A DNA stretch of 64,000 bases from Desulfospira joergensenii DSM 10085. GTDB taxonomy: Bacteria > Desulfobacterota > Desulfobacteria > Desulfobacterales > Desulfobacteraceae. The notes below the pieces were generated by a model. That model was not told where the DNA came from. It searched no databases and saw only the letters and a program-made list of their open reading frames with translations. The DNA is taken from positions 372,001 to 436,000 of the forward strand of contig NZ_ATUG01000003.1 of NCBI RefSeq assembly GCF_000420085.1, given 5' to 3'. Below are positions 17,145 through 25,257 of this stretch, one piece after another. The translations under genes were made by a program, and so were the position numbers. Numbering within the stretch: the first letter of the stretch is position 1; each line of letters opens with the position of its first letter.

Positions 17145-18083
17145 TTACCGGGATCCTTTGAATTTCAGAAAATGGGGGATAAAGAGGACTTCAGGATCAT
17201 AGGAGAGTTTGGCCTGACGGAGCCCCTGTATGCCCAGATCCTGTTCTCTGTTGATATACCGGCATTTGTCCTTTAAAAACCTGGCGGTTTCCCAGTTGAT
17301 GACCTGACCCGCTCCCTTGAAACCATGGTCTGATTTTTCAAATTGGATATCATAGGTAAAGGGATTCAGCCGGCTGAACATGCTGAAGGCGGCGATTTTA
17401 TCTTGAACAAATATTACCAGACCTTCCATGTCGAGTTCCTCGAAATGATCCAGACACCTTTTAACGGCCCTGTATTCATTTTCAAGTTCCGTTGACGGCG
17501 GGTCCAGACGGTCCAGAAGGGTTCGGGCAAAACGGGCGATCTGATCAACATTATCGGCAGTTATGGGACGGATCTGATAATCGGGGTATCTCTTTTTAAA
17601 CTGGGAGATCAGATTCTTTTTTTTATGAAGCTTTTCCCCTTTCAGGCTGTATAGTTTATGGGTCAGGTAAATGTACTCGGCATGGTCTCTGTTTTCCTGG
17701 ATGGAATAGTACTTATCCACTTCAGGATAAAATTCGATATAATCCCTGCAGACCAGGCCGATGTCCGGACTCAGTCCCATTCTGAGCAGATAGGTGGACA
17801 GGGCAGCCAGTTCGTCGGGAGCCAGGTCTTCTCCCATGGGCATAAATGCCTGGTTGTGATCTGGATCAAATATAAGAACCCTGTCCTTGTAAAGACACCA
17901 CAGGTGCTCATAGGTGTCGTTCCAGGAAAAGAGGTTGGAAAAATTATACTCGCAGGACATGGGAGAGTATTGATCCACATAGGATTGAATCAAGGCCTTG
18001 TCTGAGAGATCAAACCCTTTTCTAAAGGGATAATCAATGGTCTGTTCTGAATCACAGGCTATTTTGCTGCACCTGGTATGCAT
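17145..18083 (-). CDS. DUF2156 (GNAT-fold, lysyltransferase-like) protein
   Basis: About 312 residues from the Met at 18083 (a longer start at 18104 would overlap the preceding gene by 20 bases). The pattern (CEYNFSNLFSW near the start, VCRDYIEFYPEV, a KKKNLISQFKKRYPDYQI helix in the middle, GAGQVINWETARFL and INREQDLGIQGLRQAKLSY at the end) fits DUF2156, the double-GNAT fold related to the catalytic domain of MprF-type aminoacyl-phosphatidylglycerol synthases. Proteins of this family probably transfer an acyl or aminoacyl group, but the substrate here is unknown. It directly follows the SpeD-GNAT fusion gene with no gap, so it probably acts in the same pathway. Confidence 0.82.
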   Translation of the reverse strand: MHTRCSKIACDSEQTIDYPFRKGFDLSDKALIQSYVDQYSPMSCEYNFSNLFSWNDTYEHLWCLYKDRVLIFDPDHNQAFMPMGEDLAPDELAALSTYLLRMGLSPDIGLVCRDYIEFYPEVDKYYSIQENRDHAEYIYLTHKLYSLKGEKLHKKKNLISQFKKRYPDYQIRPITADNVDQIARFARTLLDRLDPPSTELENEYRAVKRCLDHFEELDMEGLVIFVQDKIAAFSMFSRLNPFTYDIQFEKSDHGFKGAGQVINWETARFLKDKCRYINREQDLGIQGLRQAKLSYDPEVLFIPHFLKFKGSR

Positions 18084-18084
18084 A

Positions 18085-18981
18085 TTACGCTTCCTTCTGG
18101 GCAAATAGGCCCAAGTCTAATTTCAGAGGGATGTATCCCTCCAGTTTCCGGAACCCCAGTGGTTCATAAAATTCAAAGGTTCCCGGTTCGCCAACCAGTC
18201 CGATCCAGTCCACGCCCCTGTCCTGCAGGCCCCGGATCAGGGAGAGGATTATTTTTTTCCCGATCCCCCTGCCCCTGTGAGATTTTAATACGGTAACATC
18301 CTGAATATAGGCATCGCTGGTCTGGTCGGAAAGGGCCCGTCCCATGCCCACCATTTGGCCCTTCACAAAGGCACCGGCAAAAAGGGCTGAGCCCTTTACC
18401 AGGTCGTGAAAAAAATCCGGATCTGCCGGATCCTCCTCCCACCATCCAGCTCCCTTGTAGAGGCGGATGAGAATCTCCTTGGGGGCGGTCTGCAGGAATC
18501 GAATTTCAATATCCTTTACAGATTCCTTTTCCCTCATTACCGGGTTTTCTTTCCCGGGTTCCGTTGTTTCCAGAATTCCCCTGGCCTGGTCCGAGGAGAC
18601 GATGACTCGTTTGGATTCAAAGGCCTTTGTAAGGGAGTCCACGGCCCGGTCAAATATCTGGTGGTCTCCGCAGGTGAAGATATCCACAGCAGCGTAATCG
18701 TGTTCCGGCCATGCATGAACGGTGAGATGGGATTCGGCAATGATGACCACTCCGCTGACGCCCTGGGGCGTAAACTCATGAAAAGAAGAGGATATGATGG
18801 TTGCCCCGCTCTCCCTGGCCGCCGTCAGCATGGCCTGTTCTACTTTATCCCGGCTGAATAGGACTTTTCTGTTGCAATCGTGGTATTCAACGGTAACCTG
18901 CCTGCCTAGGGCGCATGAATGATTCCTGGGGGTAATCTGAGGCAAACTTCTCCTTTCGAGCATATCAGTCTGTCCGGCCAT
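18085..18981 (-). CDS. speD: Fusion: S-adenosylmethionine decarboxylase + GNAT acetyltransferase
   Basis: The 298-residue product has two domains. Residues about 20-135 are a class 1b AdoMet decarboxylase: AESHLTVHAWPE and VDIFTCGD give Ser84 (self-cleavage to the pyruvoyl group), His89 and Cys104, which match Ser63, His68 and Cys83 of the Thermotoga enzyme. Residues about 155-298 are a GNAT domain with the acetyl-CoA loop HRGRGIG and a C-terminal EFYEPLGFRKLEGY. A linker of about 20 residues joins them. The decarboxylase would make the aminopropyl donor for spermidine; the GNAT part could acetylate a polyamine or another amine (inference). No speE is nearby. It overlaps or abuts the DUF2156 gene. 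Confidence 0.88.
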   Translation of the reverse strand: MAGQTDMLERRSLPQITPRNHSCALGRQVTVEYHDCNRKVLFSRDKVEQAMLTAARESGATIISSSFHEFTPQGVSGVVIIAESHLTVHAWPEHDYAAVDIFTCGDHQIFDRAVDSLTKAFESKRVIVSSDQARGILETTEPGKENPVMREKESVKDIEIRFLQTAPKEILIRLYKGAGWWEEDPADPDFFHDLVKGSALFAGAFVKGQMVGMGRALSDQTSDAYIQDVTVLKSHRGRGIGKKIILSLIRGLQDRGVDWIGLVGEPGTFEFYEPLGFRKLEGYIPLKLDLGLFAQKEA

Positions 18982-19047
18982 GTCCTTGAAAAATAAATCT
19001 GTTTTTCCTTAGCCTTTTCCGTACCGGTACTTCTTACTTTTTCTATA

Positions 19048-19075
19048 AACATAAAGACAAACAGGCAGGTGTCAA
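19048..19075 (-). promoter_or_regulatory. Candidate promoter of the speD-GNAT operon
   Basis: A perfect -35 TTGACA on the minus strand (19070-19075) with TATGTT 16 bases further (19048-19053), about 65 bases before the speD start. Confidence 0.45.
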
Positions 19076-19145
19076 ATTTCTTTATGGAATTATAGAGATA
19101 AATGAACCCGTCTGAAATAGAGAAAAAATTTTCAGGGATCTGGTT

Positions 19146-19844
19146 TTAATAGACTTCCATCATGGCCTTGAACCGTTCCTGTTCAGTGGAGGACGGGAGG
19201 TTTTTTTGCTTGAGCAGATCCTGGATTTCCGGGGCATTAAACCGGATATAGGGATTGACCTTGAATTCGTCGTCCAGGGTTGAAACCACCTTTTCAGGAT
19301 CATAGGACTTTAGATAAGCATCGATATGCGGATTTTCCTTTTCAATGATCCGGGCATATTTCATGGAATCCTCCACATAGTCATGGCCGGAATAGATCTT
19401 TGTCTTTGCCGGATAGGCGGTCAGTCTTTTTATGGAATGAAAAAAGGCATCCAGATCTCCTGAAAAACAATTGCCCACGGTACCGTTGAACAGGGTATCC
19501 CCGGTCACAAGAAAATCTCCTGCTGCAAAAGAGATACAATCAAGGGTATGTCCGGGGGTGGGAATTACTTCCACGGATTCGCCGGCCAGTTCAATAACCT
19601 GACCGGCTTTCAGTGTTTTGCAGTCCAGAAACTGGGCATTTGTTTTTTCCAGCATGGCCGGGTTGCCGCAGGTATGGTCCTGGTGAAGATGGGTATTGGT
19701 GACAAATTTTATTTTCAGTTGGTTTTCCCGGGCAAATTGATTCATGGGACCCACAGCCCCGGCATCAATGGCCAGGGCTTCCTGACCCGAAAAGACCAGG
19801 TATCCGAAATTATCCCGGGAATATTTAAATTGTTTGATTTCCAT
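19146..19844 (-). CDS. Metallo-beta-lactamase-fold hydrolase, glyoxalase II-like
   Basis: A 232-residue single-domain hydrolase. The metal-binding motif THLHQDH (residues 51-57) matches the THxHxDH signature, followed by GHTLD, a TGDTLF loop with the bridging Asp, and SGHDY near the end, as in hydroxyacylglutathione hydrolases. It is shorter than E. coli GloB and lacks the usual glutathione-binding end, so the substrate may be another thioester. The start was moved to the ATG at 19844 because GGAGAGAGG lies just before it; an in-frame ATG at 19859 falls inside that binding site. It lies about 35 bases downstream of the acidic-protein gene. Confidence 0.85.
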   Translation of the reverse strand: MEIKQFKYSRDNFGYLVFSGQEALAIDAGAVGPMNQFARENQLKIKFVTNTHLHQDHTCGNPAMLEKTNAQFLDCKTLKAGQVIELAGESVEVIPTPGHTLDCISFAAGDFLVTGDTLFNGTVGNCFSGDLDAFFHSIKRLTAYPAKTKIYSGHDYVEDSMKYARIIEKENPHIDAYLKSYDPEKVVSTLDDEFKVNPYIRFNAPEIQDLLKQKNLPSSTEQERFKAMMEVY

Positions 19845-19879
19845 TTTACCTCTCTCCATTTAAGCATAACAGGGTCATA

Positions 19880-20287
19880 TCAATAAAAATCTTCCTCTCC
19901 GTCGAATTCGTCAAATTCATCGGCATCGGCCCCGTGCCCTCTTGGGTCTTTCACCCGCTCATCATCTATCCCGTTTTCATAGATATCTTCAATGTCCACG
20001 TCGTCCAGTGCATCCTCGGAAAAATCATCCTGGTCCCTGAGTCCCTCTTCCTCTGAGATAACGACAAGGGCCTCTTTTAGATTCCGTTCAAAGCTTTCAG
20101 AGTAGTCGTCATCCGGGTCCGGCACAAATTCGTACTCTTCTTCATGTTCCTCCAAAAGATCGCGCAATTCAGATTCTATAAATACCGGATCCTCCTTTTC
20201 TTCACCATACGACTCGAGAATATCATTGAAAAGATCAAGGAGATCAAACTCCTCCAGCGCGTCTTTTATTGTCATCCACTTTGCCAT
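19880..20287 (-). CDS. Very acidic hypothetical protein
   Basis: A 135-residue protein from the ATG at 20287, chosen because AAAGGAGGGG lies directly upstream (a longer frame to 20359 has no such site). It begins MAKWMTIKDALEEFDLLDLF, forming a probable helix, and then becomes extremely acidic, with clusters such as EEHEEEYEF, DPDDDY and DDVDIEDIYENGIDD. No membrane span or known motif is seen. Such a tail is likely disordered and could bind metal or basic proteins. It appears to begin a two-gene unit with the downstream hydrolase and has a good candidate promoter. Confidence 0.7.
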   Translation of the reverse strand: MAKWMTIKDALEEFDLLDLFNDILESYGEEKEDPVFIESELRDLLEEHEEEYEFVPDPDDDYSESFERNLKEALVVISEEEGLRDQDDFSEDALDDVDIEDIYENGIDDERVKDPRGHGADADEFDEFDGEEDFY

Positions 20288-20396
20288 TAATCCCCTCCTT
20301 TGTGGAAGATAACAAATTGAGCAAGAAACAAAAAAGCTCTTCTGAATCCGGAACCGCAAGTTATGACCCTTTCCGGTAGAGCGATTGCAGCGTCGG

Positions 20397-20426
20397 ATTG
20401 TAAATACTTGACCAATTGGTTTGCAA
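20397..20426 (-). promoter_or_regulatory. Candidate promoter with a palindrome in the spacer
   Basis: Minus-strand TTGCAA (20421-20426), 18 bases, TACAAT (20397-20402). The spacer contains the perfect palindrome ACCAATTGGT (20411-20420), which could be a repressor site. It would drive the acidic-protein gene. Confidence 0.45.
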
Positions 20427-20487
20427 AGGTTCTTTTAAAAATAATCTCTATCTGCACATTTTTCAACAGAAGATTTATTAAAAAAAG

Positions 20488-22026
20488 TCAGATTTTATAT
20501 TGAATTTTGGGAAGGGTGACGGTGAACCGGGTTCCTTCATTGAGTTTGGATTCCACATGGATATTGCCGTTGTGGGATTCAACAATGCTTTTAACGATGG
20601 CCAGGCCCAGGCCGGTACCGTTGATATACCTTGTCTGCTCATTCTTTACCCGGAAAAACCGCTCAAAGATCTGGTCCAGGGATTCGGAAGGAATGCCGAA
20701 CCCGTTGTCCTCCACATGGATCAGGGAAGAATCTGTCTCTTCCGAGGCCCAGACCTTGATCTCCCCTTCACCGGGTGTATACCGGATGGCATTGGAGATC
20801 AGGTTGGACAGGACCTCTTCGATATTGGTCCGGTTGCCCATGATGGAGACGTCCCCGGGTGAGGGAATATAGGTCAGCCGGATGGATTTGGCATCTGCCT
20901 GCTCCCTGTAAAACCGGACCTGTTCTTTAATGATCTCTTCCACGGAAAGTTCTTCCCTTTCCTGGTTGATGAGGCCGGACTCGATCTTGGACAGGTCCAA
21001 TAATTCAGTGGCCAGATCGGTAAGGGAACGGATCTTGTCGGAACTCCGGGTCAAAATCTCTTCCTGTTTCTCGGTCAGATCCCCGGCCAGACCGTCCAGA
21101 ACAACTTTCAGCTGCATGAGAACGGAATTTAAGGGGCTTTTGATCTCGTGGGCCACCATGGACACAAAATCGGATTTGAGCTGATCCATCCGTTTCAGGG
21201 CGGTGATATCGTGACAGACCGTTACCGCACCCAGGTTACGGTTCAGCCGGTCCCTGAACGGGATACACCGGATGCCGATGACCATATCTTCTCCCCCTTT
21301 TTTTCCGGGGATGGAGAGTTCATTGGTGATTTCGGAAAATTTATCCCGGTGCTGTCCAACCGCCTGATCAATCATTTCGAGAATAACCGGTTCCTGGATC
21401 ACGTCGCTGATCAGGCTTCCGATCACGGATTTTTTGCGGCAGCCGAGCATCTTTAAAAAGGCCGGATTGGCAAGGGCTATCCGCTTCTGATGATCCGTGG
21501 TCAATACCCCGTCCCTGAGGATATTGATCATCACCCTCATGCGGGATTTTTCACTGGCGATATCCTGGAGAGTCTCGATAAATTCAATGGCTTTGGCAAT
21601 GACCACCCGGAGTTCCTGGGGGGAAAAGGGTTTGGATAAAAAATCAAAGGCCCCTTTTTTCATGGTTTCAATGGAATGCTCCAGGGTGGCGTAACCGGTG
21701 ATAACGATGATCACCGTGTCTGGATGGCGGGATTTGACGTCGGACAGAACCTCCATTCCGGATATGCCCGGCATCATCAGGTCGAGAAGCACGATATCAA
21801 AATGCTTTTCCTCTATCATTTTCAGTCCCTGGATCCCGTTGTCTGCCAGGTCGACCTGGCATCCTTCCTGGGTAAGAAGACGCTCGCAGGCCTTCTGGAT
21901 CCTTTCTTCATCATCGATGACCAGTACCCTCGGCTGGAAAAACACCTCTTTCATGCTCTTTTTTGCCGGGGGGGTGGAATGGTTTTCTGCTCTATCGTTG
22001 TCCGTATGGTTTGCTTGATTTTCCAA
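20488..22026 (-). CDS. Hybrid receiver-PAS-histidine kinase
   Basis: A soluble two-component protein of up to 512 residues. Order: an N-terminal REC domain (RVLVIDDEE at about 33, acceptor Asp in LLDLMMPG at about 82, Lys in SKPF), a PAS domain (about 170-280, with NPAFLKMLG), a HisKA domain with the phosphoacceptor in MVAHEIKSPL, and a HATPase domain with NLISNAIRYT, GFGIP and GTGLGLAI. No membrane span is seen. The longest frame begins with TTG at 22026, but no clear binding site supports it; the ATG at 21954, eight residues before REC, is an equal candidate. It is the last gene of a leftward signalling run, 45 bases after the PAS kinase. Confidence 0.87.
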   Translation of the reverse strand: MENQANHTDNDRAENHSTPPAKKSMKEVFFQPRVLVIDDEERIQKACERLLTQEGCQVDLADNGIQGLKMIEEKHFDIVLLDLMMPGISGMEVLSDVKSRHPDTVIIVITGYATLEHSIETMKKGAFDFLSKPFSPQELRVVIAKAIEFIETLQDIASEKSRMRVMINILRDGVLTTDHQKRIALANPAFLKMLGCRKKSVIGSLISDVIQEPVILEMIDQAVGQHRDKFSEITNELSIPGKKGGEDMVIGIRCIPFRDRLNRNLGAVTVCHDITALKRMDQLKSDFVSMVAHEIKSPLNSVLMQLKVVLDGLAGDLTEKQEEILTRSSDKIRSLTDLATELLDLSKIESGLINQEREELSVEEIIKEQVRFYREQADAKSIRLTYIPSPGDVSIMGNRTNIEEVLSNLISNAIRYTPGEGEIKVWASEETDSSLIHVEDNGFGIPSESLDQIFERFFRVKNEQTRYINGTGLGLAIVKSIVESHNGNIHVESKLNEGTRFTVTLPKIQYKI

Positions 22027-22071
22027 AATAATATTACCCGTGCTGTTTCATTCAGATTAAAGTTTCTCAGC

Positions 22072-23625
22072 TCAGTCAGCGGGCCTGCACAAGGGCCCTA
22101 GTTCCTCCCGGGGTACATATAAGGGAAGCTGTACAATAAAAGTGGTTCCCTTGGCCCCGGTTTTCTTTACGTTGATTCTCCCGCCGTGTTCCTCGATGAT
22201 TCCGTAGACGATGCTCAGACCCAGCCCCGTGCTCTTGCCGATCTCTTTTGTGGTAAAAAAAGGGTCAAAAATTTTGGACAGGTTTTCCCTGGGAATCCCC
22301 TCTCCGGTATCCTTGATCTCCATATATACCTTTTTTTGAATTTTATTCTTGTAGGAGTAGAGACTGATCTTTCCGTATCCCTTCATGGCATCTGCCGCAT
22401 TGATCACCAGGTTGATGATCACCTGGTTGAGTTTACTGGTGTCTGCATTGATGAGCATCATCTCATCTGCCAGATGGCGTTTGATCTTGATATTTCTGAA
22501 CTTTTTCTGGTCCCGGATCAGCCGAAGACTCTGTTCGATTACTTCGTTGAACTGAACCACCCGTTTATTGGAATCCGTGCTCCTGGAATAAACCAGAAGG
22601 CTTTTCACGATGTTTTTGCATCGATTGGCGTCTTCAAGGATATATCCCAGGTCTTCCCGGACGTCCTCGGCAAGATCTTCCCTTTCCAGGAGAAGACCGG
22701 CATAGAAGAGGACCCCGGTCAGGGGATTGTTGATCTCATGGGCCACCCCGGCAGCCAGCTGTCCCAGGGAGGCCATTTTTTCAGACTGGGCAAGCTGCTT
22801 CTGGGTATCCTTGAGTTTTTTTTCTACTTTAAGCTTATCTTCCAGGCTGTTGTAAATGGCCATGGTTGCCGTTTCATTGCCCTTATCGTCATAGATTATG
22901 GCCGCAGACATCTCCACCTGGAGTTCTTTTCCGTTTGCGTTGACGATGTTGGTCCTCGGGATGATCAGCTTTCCCTTTCCGCCGATTTTCTCATCCCTGA
23001 GCATGTTCATGATCTCCTTGGCCTTGCCCGGAGGATAGAGCTGTTCCGTGTGGCGGATGCTGCCCTCTACTCCGTTGTAATCCCCGAACAATTCCTTGGC
23101 AACAGAGTTCATCAGAGTGATATTTCCCTTGCGGTCCGCCGCAACAATGGCACTGGCAGAAGAATAAATCACCTGGGTCATGAATTCCTTGACACCGATG
23201 AGTTGATTTTCAAGGGACTTTGTCCGGGTAATGTCCCGGATGCTGAAGATGACAAAGTCAACTTCCCCCTGGTCGTTGAGAATGGGGGAAAAGACCCGGT
23301 CCTCCCATTTGTAATGATGCTTCAGGGTATAGGACAGGGCTTTTTTATCTTTTATCACCCTTGCCAGGGTACACTCCTGGGAATTGCAGGGGGTGTCTTT
23401 GTACAAAAAAACCTGGAAACAATGCTTCCCAAGGATATCCTCTTTGGTCAGGCCGTAGGTCTCGAAAAATTTCTTATTGGCGCCCAGGATGTTTTTCTGG
23501 GTTGAAATCACCACACTGGGGTAGGACAGGGCATCAAATATACGGAGCCGCCAGGCCATTTCATCCGGTTCATATCCGGTTCCGGTTTTTTCCATACTCC
23601 GGTCTTTTTTGTTTTCAGAGTTCAT
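22072..23625 (-). CDS. PAS-PAS histidine kinase
   Basis: A 517-residue cytoplasmic sensor kinase. Two PAS domains occupy about 25-140 (PSVVISTQKNILGANKKFFE) and about 150-265 (IVAADRKGNITLMNSVAKELF), with a PAC-like ending after each. They are followed by a coiled stretch, the phosphoacceptor box AAGVAHEINNPLTGVL near residue 300, and a HATPase domain (VINLVINAADAM, GIPRENL, STGLGLSIV). There is no receiver domain and no membrane segment, so the input signal is inside the cell. The four-base ATGA overlap with the ACT-like protein gene shows coupling; the hybrid kinase follows downstream. Confidence 0.9.
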   Translation of the reverse strand: MNSENKKDRSMEKTGTGYEPDEMAWRLRIFDALSYPSVVISTQKNILGANKKFFETYGLTKEDILGKHCFQVFLYKDTPCNSQECTLARVIKDKKALSYTLKHHYKWEDRVFSPILNDQGEVDFVIFSIRDITRTKSLENQLIGVKEFMTQVIYSSASAIVAADRKGNITLMNSVAKELFGDYNGVEGSIRHTEQLYPPGKAKEIMNMLRDEKIGGKGKLIIPRTNIVNANGKELQVEMSAAIIYDDKGNETATMAIYNSLEDKLKVEKKLKDTQKQLAQSEKMASLGQLAAGVAHEINNPLTGVLFYAGLLLEREDLAEDVREDLGYILEDANRCKNIVKSLLVYSRSTDSNKRVVQFNEVIEQSLRLIRDQKKFRNIKIKRHLADEMMLINADTSKLNQVIINLVINAADAMKGYGKISLYSYKNKIQKKVYMEIKDTGEGIPRENLSKIFDPFFTTKEIGKSTGLGLSIVYGIIEEHGGRINVKKTGAKGTTFIVQLPLYVPREELGPLCRPAD

Positions 23626-24695
23626 GGTGCCTCAAACCCTTTTCCCAATGCCTGTCTCCCCCCTTCTCCCTGGCCGGAAGGGAGTACCATGCTGATACTG
23701 GCCCCGGTGCAGCCGATGAGCAGCACGGGAATGCCCGCCAGGTCCAGGCAGGATATGGCCGTATCAAGAATGCGGTACCTGTCCCCGAAATGGGGGCCGT
23801 GGAAACTGATCAGATCCCCCCTTTCAGGTGAAACGGCTTCACCGGTACTCATAGGTTCAATCTCTTTTAAAAACAGGTTCTTATCATCTCCGGCCAGGGG
23901 GGATGTCAGAAAAGCCAGATCATAGGAAATGGGTTGGTCTGATTCAAAAGACTCTTTTTTTAGCAGGGCCGATGAAAAAGAGAATTTCACACCTGTTTTT
24001 TCCAGGGTTTTGAGGGTCCGGCCGCATAAAGAAAGATTACCGGGGCCAAGGGAGAGGTGAAAGAGTTCCAGATCGGGATAAAGAGAGATCCCGTATGTTT
24101 TGATTTTTTCTTCCACGTATGTGGCCCGGGTTTCCGGATATTTCTTTAAAAACTGACTGATGTCTTCGTCAAGTTCCTGCATAAAAGGAGTGTGGGATTC
24201 GGGCAGAAGAAATCCTTCCTGAAAAAGGGAAATAATTCTGTCCTGGTATTGGGTCTCAATGACAAAGGAGATCATGGAATTGGAAGATACCATATGGCGG
24301 AAATAGATATCGGTCCGGTCGAAAATTTCAAGCAGGGTCGCCAGTATCTGAAGATCGGAATGGTGGGGATAAATCGAAATCATACAGACTTCGGACAGGG
24401 GATTGTTTTTCCGGCCCGGTTCAGGGTTTGGGAAAGAGGACTCCCCTGCCCTGCCCGGCAGGGCCTGGACCGGTTTTTCGAAATTTTTCTTTTCCAGACA
24501 GCAGGAAAACCGTGTCAGGGAGGGAGTAAAATGCATTCCCACGCAGATCATATTGATCCGGTCCTGGGAAAGCCTTTTATAGAACGGTTCTGATTTTCCG
24601 GGATTTCCCGGCGGATAATCCTGGCTCGCCTGGATCATTTTTCGGCTCAGGCGTATGCCGTTGATGTGGATCATGTTCTTACAGGTTTCCGGCAA
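23622..24695 (-). CDS. ACT-like-domain protein of unknown role
   Basis: Up to 357 residues, starting with TTG at 24695 (AGGTGA just upstream) or with ATG at 24674. There is no enzyme domain that I recognise. Two segments have the beta-alpha-beta-beta-alpha-beta pattern of ACT domains: about 105-165 (MISIYPHHSDLQILATLLEI, then SSNSMISFVIE) and about 285-345 (LISFHGPHFGDRYRILDTA, then LDLAGIPVLLIGCTGASISM), reminiscent of the regulatory half of aspartokinases. ACT domains bind small ligands such as amino acids. The overlap with a sensor kinase gene suggests a ligand-sensing partner of the kinase (inference). Confidence 0.6.
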   Translation of the reverse strand: MPETCKNMIHINGIRLSRKMIQASQDYPPGNPGKSEPFYKRLSQDRINMICVGMHFTPSLTRFSCCLEKKNFEKPVQALPGRAGESSFPNPEPGRKNNPLSEVCMISIYPHHSDLQILATLLEIFDRTDIYFRHMVSSNSMISFVIETQYQDRIISLFQEGFLLPESHTPFMQELDEDISQFLKKYPETRATYVEEKIKTYGISLYPDLELFHLSLGPGNLSLCGRTLKTLEKTGVKFSFSSALLKKESFESDQPISYDLAFLTSPLAGDDKNLFLKEIEPMSTGEAVSPERGDLISFHGPHFGDRYRILDTAISCLDLAGIPVLLIGCTGASISMVLPSGQGEGGRQALGKGFEAP

Positions 24696-24724
24696 TATTC
24701 ACCTGTCAATTTCCATAAAAGAAT

Positions 24725-24752
24725 AGCGGGATTGCGCTTGCGCTCTCCCGCT
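24725..24752 (-). terminator. Terminator after the receiver gene at 24801
   Basis: AGCGGGA / TCCCGCT stem around a GC-rich loop; on the minus strand it is followed by ATTCTTTTATGG and on the plus strand by GTCTTCTTTTTT. It separates the metF/hdr region from the ACT-protein and kinase genes. Confidence 0.75.
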
Positions 24753-24800
24753 GTCTTCTTTTTTATGGGATTCGGCAGGGTATATTGATAAAAAAGCCCA

Positions 24801-25187
24801 TCAACTGCAATGATCGTTGACGATCTCCATGAGTTCATCCAGATCGATGGGTTTGGGGATATAATCGTCAGCCAGGGTGGTTTTGCCGTCGTGGTGGGTA
24901 TAGCTGGTTGTTTTCACGGAATCGGCTACCGCGGTCAGAAGAACCACTGCAATATCTTTCAAAGCGTTGTCATTTTTTATATCTTCGCAGACCTCCCATC
25001 CGTTTTTCCGGGGCATCATGACGTCAAGGATAACCACATCGGGTTTTGCTTCCTTGATCTTGTCCATGGCTTCCACACCGTCATAGGCCTTGGCAACCTT
25101 GTAGGATTTTGCTTCCAGCTTCATGGATACCGCCTCTACCAGATCCGGATCATCATCTACGACTAAAATGAGTTTGTCTTCGCTCAT
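24801..25187 (-). CDS. Receiver-domain response regulator
   Basis: A single REC domain of 128 residues: acid pocket Asp11-Asp13, acceptor Asp55 (VILDVMMPR), Thr85 and Lys112 (IPKPID). The loop after the fourth strand carries an insert (SVKTTSYTHHDGKTT) with two histidines that is longer than in CheY. No output domain follows. AAGGAGACC precedes the ATG. It lies 70 bases downstream of metF in the same direction and ends at a terminator, so it is probably the last gene of the metF/hdr transcript. A link with C1 metabolism or with the nearby kinases is possible. Confidence 0.88.
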   Translation of the reverse strand: MSEDKLILVVDDDPDLVEAVSMKLEAKSYKVAKAYDGVEAMDKIKEAKPDVVILDVMMPRKNGWEVCEDIKNDNALKDIAVVLLTAVADSVKTTSYTHHDGKTTLADDYIPKPIDLDELMEIVNDHCS

Positions 25188-25257
25188 GTTAAGGTCTCCT
25201 TATTATTATTGTCCTGACTGATTAGTGTTGTCCAGTCTATGCCTTCATTTGCCTAAA

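Noticed and set aside
17098..17202. Short rightward frame of 34 codons beginning MENKYFSL
   Set aside because: It has a weak binding site but lies across the end of the DUF2156 gene and has no support for being real.
22186..23505. 439-codon rightward frame opposite the PAS kinase
   Set aside because: The kinase motifs on the minus strand are clear; no binding site or motif in the opposite frame.
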